NCBI GenBank assembly: GCA_051649245.1
Contig: JBOFGS010000008.1
Location: forward strand, 17,417 to 81,416
Origin: Brevinema_A sp051649245
GTDB lineage: Bacteria; Spirochaetota; Brevinematia; Brevinematales; Brevinemataceae
DNA: 64,000 bases
Reading direction: 5' to 3'
Positions within the stretch are counted from its first letter, which is position 1. The number at the start of each line of letters is the position of its first letter. Of the stretch, positions 1-8,392 are shown one piece after another. The notes below the pieces were generated by a model. It worked only from the letters and a program-made list of their open reading frames with translations, had not been told where the DNA came from and made no database searches. The position numbers were made by a program, and so were the translations under genes.

Positions 1-2
1 CT

Positions 3-872
3 TATAAAGTTTCTGTGATTAATAAAAACGATATAGAGAGTGATCTTTCTCAATCTGTAACAGCTATTGCTCAGAAAATACCAACACCTTCTAATTTCAA
101 AATTTTAAATAATAAAACAGATTCAGAAAAATTCTTGTCTTTAAGTTGGGATACTGTAGAAGGTGCTGAAAAATATAGAATATATCGAGCAACGTATAAG
201 CATCGCTTTGAGTCAAGAGATGATGCTGAACAACGATTTACTTTATTAACAGAACTGGATTCTTATGTGAAATTTTATCGAGATCCTCTTACTAAGTTTC
301 CATTGCGTCGTTATTTATATAAAATGGTTGCCGTAGATCCTTCTGGTAAAGAAAGTGAGCCTACAGATATTATTGAAGCCTATAGATATCCTAATGATAT
401 TAATGAATTTATCAGAGATGTAGATTATAGTATTTACTTTACGCAAGTACAAATTGATCGTTTTGGTTGGATGGGTCTTGAATCAAAAGTGAATGGGCGT
501 GGAGGTGGATATTATGACTATGCATCAAAAATGGATTCGATCAGAAATAACTGGAGACAATTAACACAATTTGAAATCACTCTTCATGGTGATACCAAAA
601 TGGGTATTATTCTTAGTCCTATGGGTTCTTCGATGAATGGACCTATCGATATCACTGGTTTATATACAGGAGCTATTGAATACATCGGTCTTCAAGCTTT
701 AGATGGAGGAACTGTTGCCAATGGATCTATCAAAGCATCATATAATCATCCTTCACAAGGAAAATTAACCACTACAAGAACAGTCAGTGAGCTTAATGCG
801 TTAATGATTACTATTAGACTTGGTGATGATCCCCCTTATGTGAAACCAAATCCTGATGATTACTTGCCTTAA
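3..872 (+). CDS. Fibronectin type III-like domain protein, 5'-truncated by window edge
   Basis: The reading frame is already open at base 3 and a GTG at 15 is only an internal Val, so the true start lies upstream. A segment of about 90 residues has the look of an FN3 module: a SWDTVEGAEKYRIYRA strand pair, then YLYKMVAVDPSGKESEP near its end. The last 150 residues are a glycine-rich beta-type region ending in DDYLP with no membrane segment. Proteins of this kind in spirochaetes are usually exported or lipid-anchored surface proteins, but the N-terminus that would show this is missing. A strong terminator follows 8 bases after the stop. Function is not recognised. Confidence 0.75.
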   Translation, partial: YKVSVINKNDIESDLSQSVTAIAQKIPTPSNFKILNNKTDSEKFLSLSWDTVEGAEKYRIYRATYKHRFESRDDAEQRFTLLTELDSYVKFYRDPLTKFPLRRYLYKMVAVDPSGKESEPTDIIEAYRYPNDINEFIRDVDYSIYFTQVQIDRFGWMGLESKVNGRGGGYYDYASKMDSIRNNWRQLTQFEITLHGDTKMGIILSPMGSSMNGPIDITGLYTGAIEYIGLQALDGGTVANGSIKASYNHPSQGKLTTTRTVSELNALMITIRLGDDPPYVKPNPDDYLP

Positions 873-879
873 TAAATAT

Positions 880-911
880 AAAAACACCCTATCAACGTAG
901 GGTGTTTTTAT
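880..911 (+). terminator. Rho-independent terminator
   Basis: The arms AAACACCCTA and TAGGGTGTTT flank a 6-base loop and are followed by a T run. It closes the FN3-domain gene. The A-rich 5' flank could let it work in the other direction as well. Confidence 0.85.
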
Positions 912-972
912 ATTTGAGATAAATTGTAATATGTTTTTCTACAAGAATATATTCTGAATGATAACGAATATA

Positions 973-1185
973 TCATTTTTGTAACATATATTCTTTATTA
1001 ATCTTATTTCTCAGATTAGTAATTAATTCGACTGTATCCATATTATTAGAAAAAATAAAAAATAGTAATTCTTGTATTTGAGGTATTAATGAGATCAATA
1101 TTCTTGCTATATAACACTTTGAATAAATATCAAATTTTTTAAGGTGCTTATATTCAAATTTCTTACTGAAATAATCATGTGACAT
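973..1185 (-). CDS. Small hypothetical protein downstream of gyrB
   Basis: A 70-codon frame begins 2 bases after the gyrB stop on the same strand, so it could be translated by coupling. The product is basic and hydrophobic, with a central Ile/Leu/Phe-rich stretch (about residues 28-46) and no recognisable domain. There is no separate Shine-Dalgarno sequence beyond what lies in the gyrB end. In this AT-rich sequence a 70-codon frame can arise by chance. The tight spacing is the main argument that it is a gene. Confidence 0.35.
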   Translation of the reverse strand: MSHDYFSKKFEYKHLKKFDIYSKCYIARILISLIPQIQELLFFIFSNNMDTVELITNLRNKINKEYMLQK

Positions 1186-1187
1186 TA

Positions 1188-3155
1188 TTATCCAATATCG
1201 TCAATATTTGTTACAAAGTCAGCTCCAGATAAAATAAATTTTTTCTTTTCATCTGGGCTACCTCCTTCACTCATTAACAACTCAATTTTTTTACGAGTTA
1301 GTGATTCATCTTGAATTTCAACACGACGCAGTTTACGTGTTGTTGGATCCATTGTAGTTTCCCAAAGTTGATCAGGATTCATTTCACCAAGTCCTTTATA
1401 TCGTTGGAGCTCTATTTTTTTATCCATAAATCGTTTACTTTTCATTATTTCATCTTTTTCACCATCAGAGTATAAATAGACAGTATCTTTACCTGCACTA
1501 ATTTTATATAAAGGAGGTTGTGCAATATATAAATAACCTTCTTGAATTAGCTCAGGCATAAAACGATAAAAGAATGTTAACAGTAAAATTTGAATATGAG
1601 AACCATCCACATCTGCGTCAGTCATGATGATTACTTTATGATAGCGAAGCTTTTCAAGATAGTCCTCATTTTGGTGGAAAGAGGGTTGAATCCCTAAAGA
1701 AGCAAAAATCATTTTTATTATTTCACTTTTGAGAGCATCTTGTTTTTTTGCAACGTTTAAGATTTTACCACGAACTGGTAAAATTGCTTGTATTTCACGA
1801 TTACGGCCTTGTTTTGCAGAACCACCAGCAGAATCTCCTTCTACAATAAATAATTCTTTTTTTTCAGGATCACGACTTGTACAGTCTGCTAATTTCCCTG
1901 CAAGCATTGTTAATGCTTCTTTCCTTTTAATTTTTCCAGAACGGGAATTTTCTAAAGCACGTTGAGCAGATTCAATAGCTTCCATTTCTTTAATGGCTTT
2001 TTCGAGAATCTGTATCATGATTTCTTTATTTTTTTCTAAGAAGTTTGCTAATGTATTTTCTACTAAATTTCTGATAATACCAGTTGTTTTTGCTGGTTCT
2101 GTAAGCTTATCTTTTGTTTGGCCTTTAAATTCTGCATTTGGAATACGTGTGTTTACAATACAAGTCAATCCAATTGATAAACTTTTTTTTGAAATTAAGG
2201 ATCCTTTTTTATCTAATTTCAAACGTTCTGAATATTGTTTCATTAATTTTTCATAAGCATACCAAAATCCATCAACATGAAGTCCATGACTCTTTGTATG
2301 GATTGTATTGACGTAACTTAATAAAATAGGATCGTCGTTTGATATTCTGTATTGTAAAGCGATATCAATCGAAATCCCTTGATCATGACCAACAATTCGG
2401 ATAGGATCTTCAAAAAGCACAGGAATATTAGCATTCATATCTTCTTTAAGAAATTGGAAAGTACCATTTTCATAATAAAATTCGATGGTATTACTTTCTT
2501 CATTATTGCTTCCTTCTTCATCGTGTTTCAATAAATTTATAAAAGTAATTCTCAAACCGGGATTTAAAAAAGCACTTTGTTTGAGACGGCTGATTAAAAT
2601 ATCAGGTGTAAAGTGATTGACATCATGAAAAATATCATGATCCAAACGAAATCTTATCGTTGTTCCAACAAGATTTGTTTTGCCAATTTCATGGAGCTCA
2701 ACAGCTTTAATACCTTTTTCGTAACGAATTTGAAGGATTTTTTTATCACGATGCACATCTACTTCCATAAATTCTGATAACGCATTGACAGCTGATAAAC
2801 CTACACCGTGCAATCCACCTGATACTTGGTATGAATCTCTATCAAATTTACCACCTGCATGTAATTTTGTCATCACAAGTTCAATAGCAGATACTTTTTC
2901 TATTGGATGCAGATCTGTTGGAATACCACGACCATCATCCATCACTTCTAAGATACTATTAGGATGAAGCGTTACAGTAATATGCTGTGCATGTCCTGCA
3001 AGGTGTTCATCAACTGAGTTGTCAATGATCTCAAAGGCACAATGATGATAGCCTTCAATACTTCTATCTCCAATGTACATATCAGGACGCATTCTAATAT
3101 TATCAGGAAAATCTAATGCAATAATAGATGAAGCAGAGTAATTATTGGTACTCAT
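1188..3155 (-). CDS. gyrB: DNA gyrase subunit B (type IIA topoisomerase ATPase subunit)
   Basis: This is the ATPase and TOPRIM subunit of the enzyme that introduces negative supercoils into DNA. In order: a GHKL ATPase with EIIDNSVDE, DDGRGIPTD and GGLHGVGLSAVNAL; the transducer domain; a TOPRIM domain with EGDSAGGSAKQGR (about residue 439) and DADVDGSH (about 515); and the C-terminal QRYKGLGEMNP box. The 655-residue length fits GyrB without the proteobacterial insert. The usual RPGMYIGD motif reads RPDMYIGD here. GyrB and ParE are hard to separate, but the EGDSAGGSAKQGR and MNPDQLWETTMDP boxes favour GyrB. No gyrA is present in the window. The start has a good AAAGAGG site, and the HAD gene lies 26 bases upstream in the same unit. 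Confidence 0.88.
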   Translation of the reverse strand: MSTNNYSASSIIALDFPDNIRMRPDMYIGDRSIEGYHHCAFEIIDNSVDEHLAGHAQHITVTLHPNSILEVMDDGRGIPTDLHPIEKVSAIELVMTKLHAGGKFDRDSYQVSGGLHGVGLSAVNALSEFMEVDVHRDKKILQIRYEKGIKAVELHEIGKTNLVGTTIRFRLDHDIFHDVNHFTPDILISRLKQSAFLNPGLRITFINLLKHDEEGSNNEESNTIEFYYENGTFQFLKEDMNANIPVLFEDPIRIVGHDQGISIDIALQYRISNDDPILLSYVNTIHTKSHGLHVDGFWYAYEKLMKQYSERLKLDKKGSLISKKSLSIGLTCIVNTRIPNAEFKGQTKDKLTEPAKTTGIIRNLVENTLANFLEKNKEIMIQILEKAIKEMEAIESAQRALENSRSGKIKRKEALTMLAGKLADCTSRDPEKKELFIVEGDSAGGSAKQGRNREIQAILPVRGKILNVAKKQDALKSEIIKMIFASLGIQPSFHQNEDYLEKLRYHKVIIMTDADVDGSHIQILLLTFFYRFMPELIQEGYLYIAQPPLYKISAGKDTVYLYSDGEKDEIMKSKRFMDKKIELQRYKGLGEMNPDQLWETTMDPTTRKLRRVEIQDESLTRKKIELLMSEGGSPDEKKKFILSGADFVTNIDDIG

Positions 3156-3181
3156 GATAAAACCTCTTTAATAAATTTTAT

Positions 3182-3829
3182 TTAAAAATTTCTATTTTTT
3201 TTCGGGTATCCAGGACGAATAATTCCATTGGACTCAACCGTAAACGCTTCTTCTGCAAGAGTAAGGAGCGGCATGTCATGATCTGAATCTGAATACATTT
3301 TTTTGATTGTGTATGTTTCATTTGGGTAGTACGTTTTCATATATTGATATAATCGTTGAACTTTTTCTTCGTGTTTGCAATTTTCACCAATTATTTTTAT
3401 GGTTGCTGTATTATAATTAATGGCGAAAATTGTACCAATCAAAAAATCACAAGGTATCAGATCTTGAATTTTTGTTAACATAATTTCAGGGGATGCAGAA
3501 ATAATCCCAATAGTATAACCATGTTCACGATCTTTTTTTAGTTGTTTTACCACATCAGGAAAAAAATTATTTTTTTCTTTTTCCCAGAAATCAATCATGA
3601 TTTTCTCCCAATCATGGGGAGAAAAAGTAGTGATCACACGATATATATTTTGTTTAAATGTTATTTTATTATTTATTTTGAAGATATATTTTGTAATTGT
3701 CCATAAAATCTGCCAAAAATATGGATACGTTTGTTTTGAATAATTTTTGAAAAGGAATTTTAGTACGCGAACACCTGTATCACCATTATAAATAGTTCTG
3801 TCAAAATCATACAATGATAATTTAAGCAC
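3182..3829 (-). CDS. HAD-superfamily (IB type) phosphatase
   Basis: This is a haloacid-dehalogenase-fold phosphohydrolase of the SerB-like subclass IB. Motif I is YDFDRT near residue 8, motif II is the Ser in SASPE, and motif IV is DSDHDMPLL near the C-terminus. The nucleophile and acid Asp pair are intact. The substrate cannot be read from sequence; relatives act on phosphoserine or on phospholipid-type phosphates. I place the start at the GTG at 3829, because the bases encoding the first residues of the longer ATG frame (3844) are themselves a GGAGG ribosome site 5 bases upstream of that GTG. It is the first gene of the gyrB unit. Confidence 0.75.
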   Translation of the reverse strand: MLKLSLYDFDRTIYNGDTGVRVLKFLFKNYSKQTYPYFWQILWTITKYIFKINNKITFKQNIYRVITTFSPHDWEKIMIDFWEKEKNNFFPDVVKQLKKDREHGYTIGIISASPEIMLTKIQDLIPCDFLIGTIFAINYNTATIKIIGENCKHEEKVQRLYQYMKTYYPNETYTIKKMYSDSDHDMPLLTLAEEAFTVESNGIIRPGYPKKNRNF

Positions 3830-3877
3830 AAATTCCTCCAGCATGATAGTAATTATTAAACTGTTAAACTAATAATA

Positions 3878-3906
3878 ATTTTATCATATTTTTATTTAAT
3901 TTGCAA
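3878..3906 (-). promoter_or_regulatory. Sigma-70-type promoter for the HAD-gyrB unit
   Basis: On the minus strand, TTGCAA (3901-3906), a 17-base spacer and TAAAAT (3878-3883) lie about 50 bases before the GTG start of the HAD gene. Confidence 0.6.
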
Positions 3907-3928
3907 ATAATCACAGCTTGATAAAAAG

Positions 3929-3957
3929 TTGATTTTTAAATCAAAAAGATTTAAAAT
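3929..3957 (+). promoter_or_regulatory. Sigma-70-type promoter for the PPIase-like lipoprotein gene
   Basis: TTGATT (3929-3934), a 17-base spacer and TAAAAT (3952-3957) lie 64 bases before the start at 4022. The -35 box lies within a short TTGATT-TTTA-AATCAA dyad. Confidence 0.5.
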
Positions 3958-4021
3958 CTATAGATCAAAAAATAAATCGTGTCAATAACTTTTATTAAAA
4001 TATAAAATGTTTGGAGGAATT

Positions 4022-5539
4022 ATGTTACATTTTATTAAAAATACTATCTTATGCTTAAGTAGTTTGTTTGTGCTTTCTTGTGCTTCAAACCAAACACTCG
4101 TGAGTTACAATGATGTCAACGGAAAAACAGTCAATGTTTCTTTAAATCAAGCAATGGAAAGCTTGGAGTATGTACTTTCCGGAGTCTCTCCAGAAGATAT
4201 GTCATTTTTTGAATCCGATAGAGATTTATTAAAAAGGGTTGTCGGTTCTGCGGTATTAGATATGGATTTGTATACTATTGATGCTCTTATGATATCAAAC
4301 TTTAAAGCTGATCCTCTTTATCAGGAAAGTTTGCAAAAACAAACCGAACTATTGCCTTATTTGTTTGCTGCCGAAAAAGGTCGTGAAGAAATTACTAAAA
4401 ATATTTATAAAACAAAAGTGCAAGTTGCCGAAGTCTATCAAATTATGTTCACTAATAAAGATATTTCTAATTCGGTGTCATCATCTCAAGGTACTAATAC
4501 TATGACTGCAGAAGAAATTATTGCTCAGTTAAAAACATCTACTAATCTTGTTGAAGATTTTATAATGCTTGCGATGACATATTCTGAAGAGCCTGTAGGT
4601 AGTCAAACAGGTGGTTATCTTGGTTATGTCCAAAAAGGCTCTCGAACAGATATTGATGATGTTTTGTTTACAAAAACAGCAGATGGATTGTATCCTCAAA
4701 TTGTTGAAGGAAAATTTGGTCAATATATTCTTTATATAAAAACAAAAGCAAAATCAATAAATCTAGAACAAGCTCAACAAGAAAATATTCCTGTTGATGG
4801 CAATCAAATTCTTGCTCAATATCTTGATAAACAAATCACTCTTGGATTTACATTAGTAGATGACGATAAAATTGTTATTAATAATAAAACAAATTTAATC
4901 TCAGAATTATCAAGTAAAACAAAACTTGTGACTGTTTTTGGAAAAAAATATACACTTGATGATCTTATTTTACCTCTTCAATCTCAAGGTATGTTACCTA
5001 TCGAAACCATGCCAACTCCTGATACAATACTTAAATCACTTGTATCTCCTATAAACCCTGCAAAACCAAGTCAACAACTGTATAGAGTAGCATCTGTTCT
5101 AAAAGGATATTCATCATCTATCAATAATAATAAAGAATTTAAAAAAATCAAGCAAATTGAGCTGAGAAACGTTGAATTTCAGAATGCGATTCCTATTTTG
5201 TCAGAGATTGTCTTTAAAGATTTGGTTACCAATATTTCTGATGCAGAAGCTCAAAAGTTTTATAAGGAACATCCTGATCAACGTCCTATCATACGATTTA
5301 ATGATAAAGATGAACCCATCTACGGTACCTTTGCTCAATCAAAAGACGAAATTAAACAAAAAATTATCAGTGAACAAGCTAGAAAAATCCAAGATAACTA
5401 TCGCTCAACATTAGATCAAAAATATAATGTTGTTTGGAATGAAAAATCATTAGACAAATTATTGGCTAAGATTCAAAAAGACTATGGATTCTCTGATCAA
5501 ATTTCATCTATATCAGAAGTAGATGAAATTCAAGAATAA
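4022..5539 (+). CDS. PpiC/SurA-like peptidyl-prolyl isomerase lipoprotein
   Basis: A likely envelope foldase or chaperone. The start is taken at the ATG at 4022, which has GGAGG 4 bases upstream. The longer ATG at 4007 would translate through that ribosome site. The signal peptide ends in a lipobox, VLSC, with the lipidated Cys near residue 20. The middle region (about residues 140-250) has the parvulin pattern: a long alpha region, then TYSEEPVGSQTGGYLGYV and a GQYILYIKTKAK end strand. The remaining parts are helical, as in the SurA/PrsA clamp regions. In spirochaetes such proteins act in the periplasm on outer-membrane proteins. The exact partner is unknown, and a second, degenerate isomerase repeat in the C-terminal half cannot be excluded. 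Confidence 0.7.
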   Translation: MLHFIKNTILCLSSLFVLSCASNQTLVSYNDVNGKTVNVSLNQAMESLEYVLSGVSPEDMSFFESDRDLLKRVVGSAVLDMDLYTIDALMISNFKADPLYQESLQKQTELLPYLFAAEKGREEITKNIYKTKVQVAEVYQIMFTNKDISNSVSSSQGTNTMTAEEIIAQLKTSTNLVEDFIMLAMTYSEEPVGSQTGGYLGYVQKGSRTDIDDVLFTKTADGLYPQIVEGKFGQYILYIKTKAKSINLEQAQQENIPVDGNQILAQYLDKQITLGFTLVDDDKIVINNKTNLISELSSKTKLVTVFGKKYTLDDLILPLQSQGMLPIETMPTPDTILKSLVSPINPAKPSQQLYRVASVLKGYSSSINNNKEFKKIKQIELRNVEFQNAIPILSEIVFKDLVTNISDAEAQKFYKEHPDQRPIIRFNDKDEPIYGTFAQSKDEIKQKIISEQARKIQDNYRSTLDQKYNVVWNEKSLDKLLAKIQKDYGFSDQISSISEVDEIQE

Positions 5540-5550
5540 ATATTGAAAGA

Positions 5551-5596
5551 AATTGATGATAAATAGTATTCGGAGTAATCCTATTTATCATCAATT
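5551..5596 (+). terminator. Long 16-bp hairpin between the PPIase gene and rnr
   Basis: AATTGATGATAAATAG (5551-5566) pairs perfectly with 5581-5596 around a 14-base loop. No T run follows, so it may be a processing or stability hairpin rather than a simple intrinsic terminator. It lies 24 bases before the TTG start of rnr. Confidence 0.55.
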
Positions 5597-5620
5597 CTTA
5601 ATATTAAAAGGAGTATTTAC

Positions 5621-7396
5621 TTGATTGAGCGAATTCAAAAATATCTAGTAAAAAAAGCTGAAACAAGATTGGAAACATTATATCGTCATTTTAATATCGT
5701 TAAGAATCATGATAAAGATATGATCAAAAAAATACTTGAAGAGCTTCACACAACAGGATTGATCAAACTGGATTTAAATAAAAAAATTATCAAAATACCT
5801 AATTTTACTCCATCTTTTCGAGAGCCATACCAAAAAAATCAGGATCGGCGACATCGACCTCATTCTCGTAACGATGCTAATGTAAAACCAAAAGTATTTT
5901 TTGCAGATGCTTCATCTGATGTGACTGTTATTTCTGAAAAATATGCGTTGCCTAATCGTCAATTTCATTTGTCTGTACTAAAAGAAATTTCAAATAAAAT
6001 TTGGGAATCTCAAGAAGATTCTGATTACCATCGTGAAAATTTAAAAAATCATTTTGTTATTACTATTGATGGTGCTGATTCAAAGGATCTTGATGATGGT
6101 GTAAGCATCTCCAAATCATTCTTTGGTAAATGGACACTAGGGGTACACATTGCTGATGTCTCTTACTATGTCGCTAAAAATTCAGCTCTTGATAAAGAAG
6201 CTCAGGTTCGTGCCAATAGCTATTATTTGATCGATACTGTTATTCCAATGCTACCTGAAGAATTATCCAACCAACTTTGTAGTTTGAATCCTCATGAAGA
6301 CAAAAAATCTATGACTATTTTTATGGACTTTAATAATCAAGGACAAATGCTCAATTATCGTATTACTCCTTCAATGATCAATTCCTCTTATCGAATGACT
6401 TATGATCGTGTTGAAGAGATCATCAACGGATCTCCTGAAAAAGATCCACAACTTGCTAAAACTATCAAACTTATGGATCAATTATTTCGTATTTTGAATA
6501 AAAAACGGATGAAAGACGGAACGGTTGATTTTAATTTTCGAGAAAGAAAAGTTAAGCTTGATGAATTAGGTAATCCCATTAAAATTTATCGAAAAGATCG
6601 ATTAGACTCAGAGCGATTAATTGAAGAATTTATGCTTTCCGCTAACCAAGCAGCAGGTGATTTTTTAACTAAAAAAGGATTAGGGCTATATCGTATCCAT
6701 GATGTTCCTCCTCCTGAAAAATATACAAATCTAAGAAAATTTGCAGCAAAACGAGGTGTCAATCTCCCTGAAGTGCCAAAGCCAAATGATATTCAAGATT
6801 TTATTTTATCCTTAGCTAATTCGCCTATCCAAATGAGTGGAGAAATTTTAGCGTTACGATCTATGGCACAAGCATCTTATCATTATGAAAATATTGGGCA
6901 TTTTGGATTAGGGTTTGAAAAATATGCACACTTTACCTCGCCAATCCGTCGTTATGCGGATTTGATCGTACATCGTATCATTAAACATTTCTTGTTTTCT
7001 TCAGATAAACCATCTATTTATCCTGAAAATGCTTTAGGTGTTATTTCACAACACATCTCTGCACAAGAACGTATAGCAATGGAAGCAGAACGTGATTTGA
7101 TGAAAATAAAATCTGTTCGCTATATGGAGCCTTTTGTAGGAGAGATATTTGATGGTACAATTAGTTCTATTGCAAATTTTGGTATTTTTATCGAAATGAA
7201 TGATACAGGCATAGAAGCCTTAATTCGTTTTGCAGAAATGGATGAATTTATCATTTTTAATGAAGAAGAATTAACAGCACAAAATCGTTCCGGTAGTAAA
7301 AAATATTTTTTAGGCAAACCGATTAAAATTTGTATCACTAAAGTAAATACAGAACGAGGCTTTATTGATGCTATAGAATACATAGAAAAAATATAA
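5621..7396 (+). CDS. rnr: Ribonuclease R-type 3'-5' exoribonuclease
   Basis: This degrades structured RNA processively from the 3' end. Residues 1-60 form a winged-helix domain. The RNB catalytic domain (about 130-450) carries DGADSKDLDDG, which holds the metal-binding Asp residues, and HFTSPIRRYADLIVHR. An S1 domain follows (about 510-590). At 591 residues it is much shorter than typical RNase R (about 750-810). The cold-shock/OB domains normally between the winged helix and RNB are missing or reduced to a basic linker rich in Arg and His. The start codon is TTG, supported by AAAAGGAG 7 bases upstream with no better ATG. lgt follows 12 bases later. Confidence 0.88.
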   Translation: MIERIQKYLVKKAETRLETLYRHFNIVKNHDKDMIKKILEELHTTGLIKLDLNKKIIKIPNFTPSFREPYQKNQDRRHRPHSRNDANVKPKVFFADASSDVTVISEKYALPNRQFHLSVLKEISNKIWESQEDSDYHRENLKNHFVITIDGADSKDLDDGVSISKSFFGKWTLGVHIADVSYYVAKNSALDKEAQVRANSYYLIDTVIPMLPEELSNQLCSLNPHEDKKSMTIFMDFNNQGQMLNYRITPSMINSSYRMTYDRVEEIINGSPEKDPQLAKTIKLMDQLFRILNKKRMKDGTVDFNFRERKVKLDELGNPIKIYRKDRLDSERLIEEFMLSANQAAGDFLTKKGLGLYRIHDVPPPEKYTNLRKFAAKRGVNLPEVPKPNDIQDFILSLANSPIQMSGEILALRSMAQASYHYENIGHFGLGFEKYAHFTSPIRRYADLIVHRIIKHFLFSSDKPSIYPENALGVISQHISAQERIAMEAERDLMKIKSVRYMEPFVGEIFDGTISSIANFGIFIEMNDTGIEALIRFAEMDEFIIFNEEELTAQNRSGSKKYFLGKPIKICITKVNTERGFIDAIEYIEKI

Positions 7397-7408
7397 GAGG
7401 TATTCCTT

Positions 7409-8389
7409 ATGTATTTAACACATCCTCCTATCTCCGTAGAAATTTTTAGCCTAGGACCATTGTCTATTCGTTGGTATAGTATGATGTATATTTTTGGTTT
7501 TTTGTTTTTTTCATGGTGGACACAACGAGAAATTACTAAAAATAGACTTTCCTTTTCCAAAAATAATACCATAAAAGTATCAAAAGAGATTGTTACTGAT
7601 ATGCTATTTTATAGTATGTTAGGGATTATTATTGGTGGTCGTCTTGGGTATGCATTACTTTATAATGCTCACTATTATTTTATTGAAGATCCACTAGCTA
7701 TTTTTCGTCCATGGGAAGGTGGTATGAGTTTTCATGGAGCATTTATTGGGACTTATATTGCTTGTCAATTTGCTATTCAGAAAATGAAAAAGATCACCAA
7801 TTCTTTTAATTTACTTGATTTATCTGATGTTATTCTTGTTTCTGTTCCTATGGGTCTTGCTTTTGGGCGAATTGGAAATTTTATTAATGGTGAATTATAT
7901 GGTCGTCCTACCTCTGTGCCTTGGGGTATGATCTTCCCAAAACGTCCTGAGCTTGGACACTATGGGGCTCCATTGTTGCCTATAGAACAAGTCCAACATC
8001 TGATTGATCAATCTAAATTAATCCTTGAACCAAATATCACGAGTTTTATTATTAACGGTCAAGAAATGGTTCAAGTACCACGTCATCCTTCACAACTATA
8101 CCATGTATTATTAGAAGGATTGATGACCTTAGCAATACAGCTCTTCTTCTATTATAAAGTGCCTGTTTCTAAATCTAGAGGGTTTTTGACAGGGACATTT
8201 TTAATATCATATGGCTGTTCTAGGATTTTTACAGAATTTTTCCGTGAACCTGATACTCAGATTGGTTTTTTAGCAGGAGAATGGCTGACTGCAGGAATGC
8301 TTTATTCGTTGCCTATGATTTTTATAGGGCTTGGATTGATGATCTATGCTCTCAAAAAACGAATCCCCAATCCTATTCGAGTGAACTAA
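7409..8389 (+). CDS. lgt: Prolipoprotein diacylglyceryl transferase
   Basis: This membrane enzyme transfers diacylglycerol from phosphatidylglycerol to the lipobox Cys of prolipoproteins. The family landmarks are present: EGGMSFHGAFIG in an early loop, GRIGNFINGELYGRPTSVPWG near residue 155, and RHPSQLYH in the second half. About seven hydrophobic segments are visible. At 326 residues it is slightly longer than usual, because of a loop (about residues 185-225) before RHPSQLY. The many lipoproteins in this window are its expected substrates. It sits between rnr and mutL with 3-12 base gaps, so it is probably part of one transcript. Confidence 0.95.
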   Translation: MYLTHPPISVEIFSLGPLSIRWYSMMYIFGFLFFSWWTQREITKNRLSFSKNNTIKVSKEIVTDMLFYSMLGIIIGGRLGYALLYNAHYYFIEDPLAIFRPWEGGMSFHGAFIGTYIACQFAIQKMKKITNSFNLLDLSDVILVSVPMGLAFGRIGNFINGELYGRPTSVPWGMIFPKRPELGHYGAPLLPIEQVQHLIDQSKLILEPNITSFIINGQEMVQVPRHPSQLYHVLLEGLMTLAIQLFFYYKVPVSKSRGFLTGTFLISYGCSRIFTEFFREPDTQIGFLAGEWLTAGMLYSLPMIFIGLGLMIYALKKRIPNPIRVN

Positions 8390-8392
8390 TAT

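Noticed and set aside
7120..7572. 150-codon minus-strand frame across the rnr/lgt junction
   Set aside because: It lies opposite two well-supported genes and has no domain or ribosome site; it is a shadow frame.
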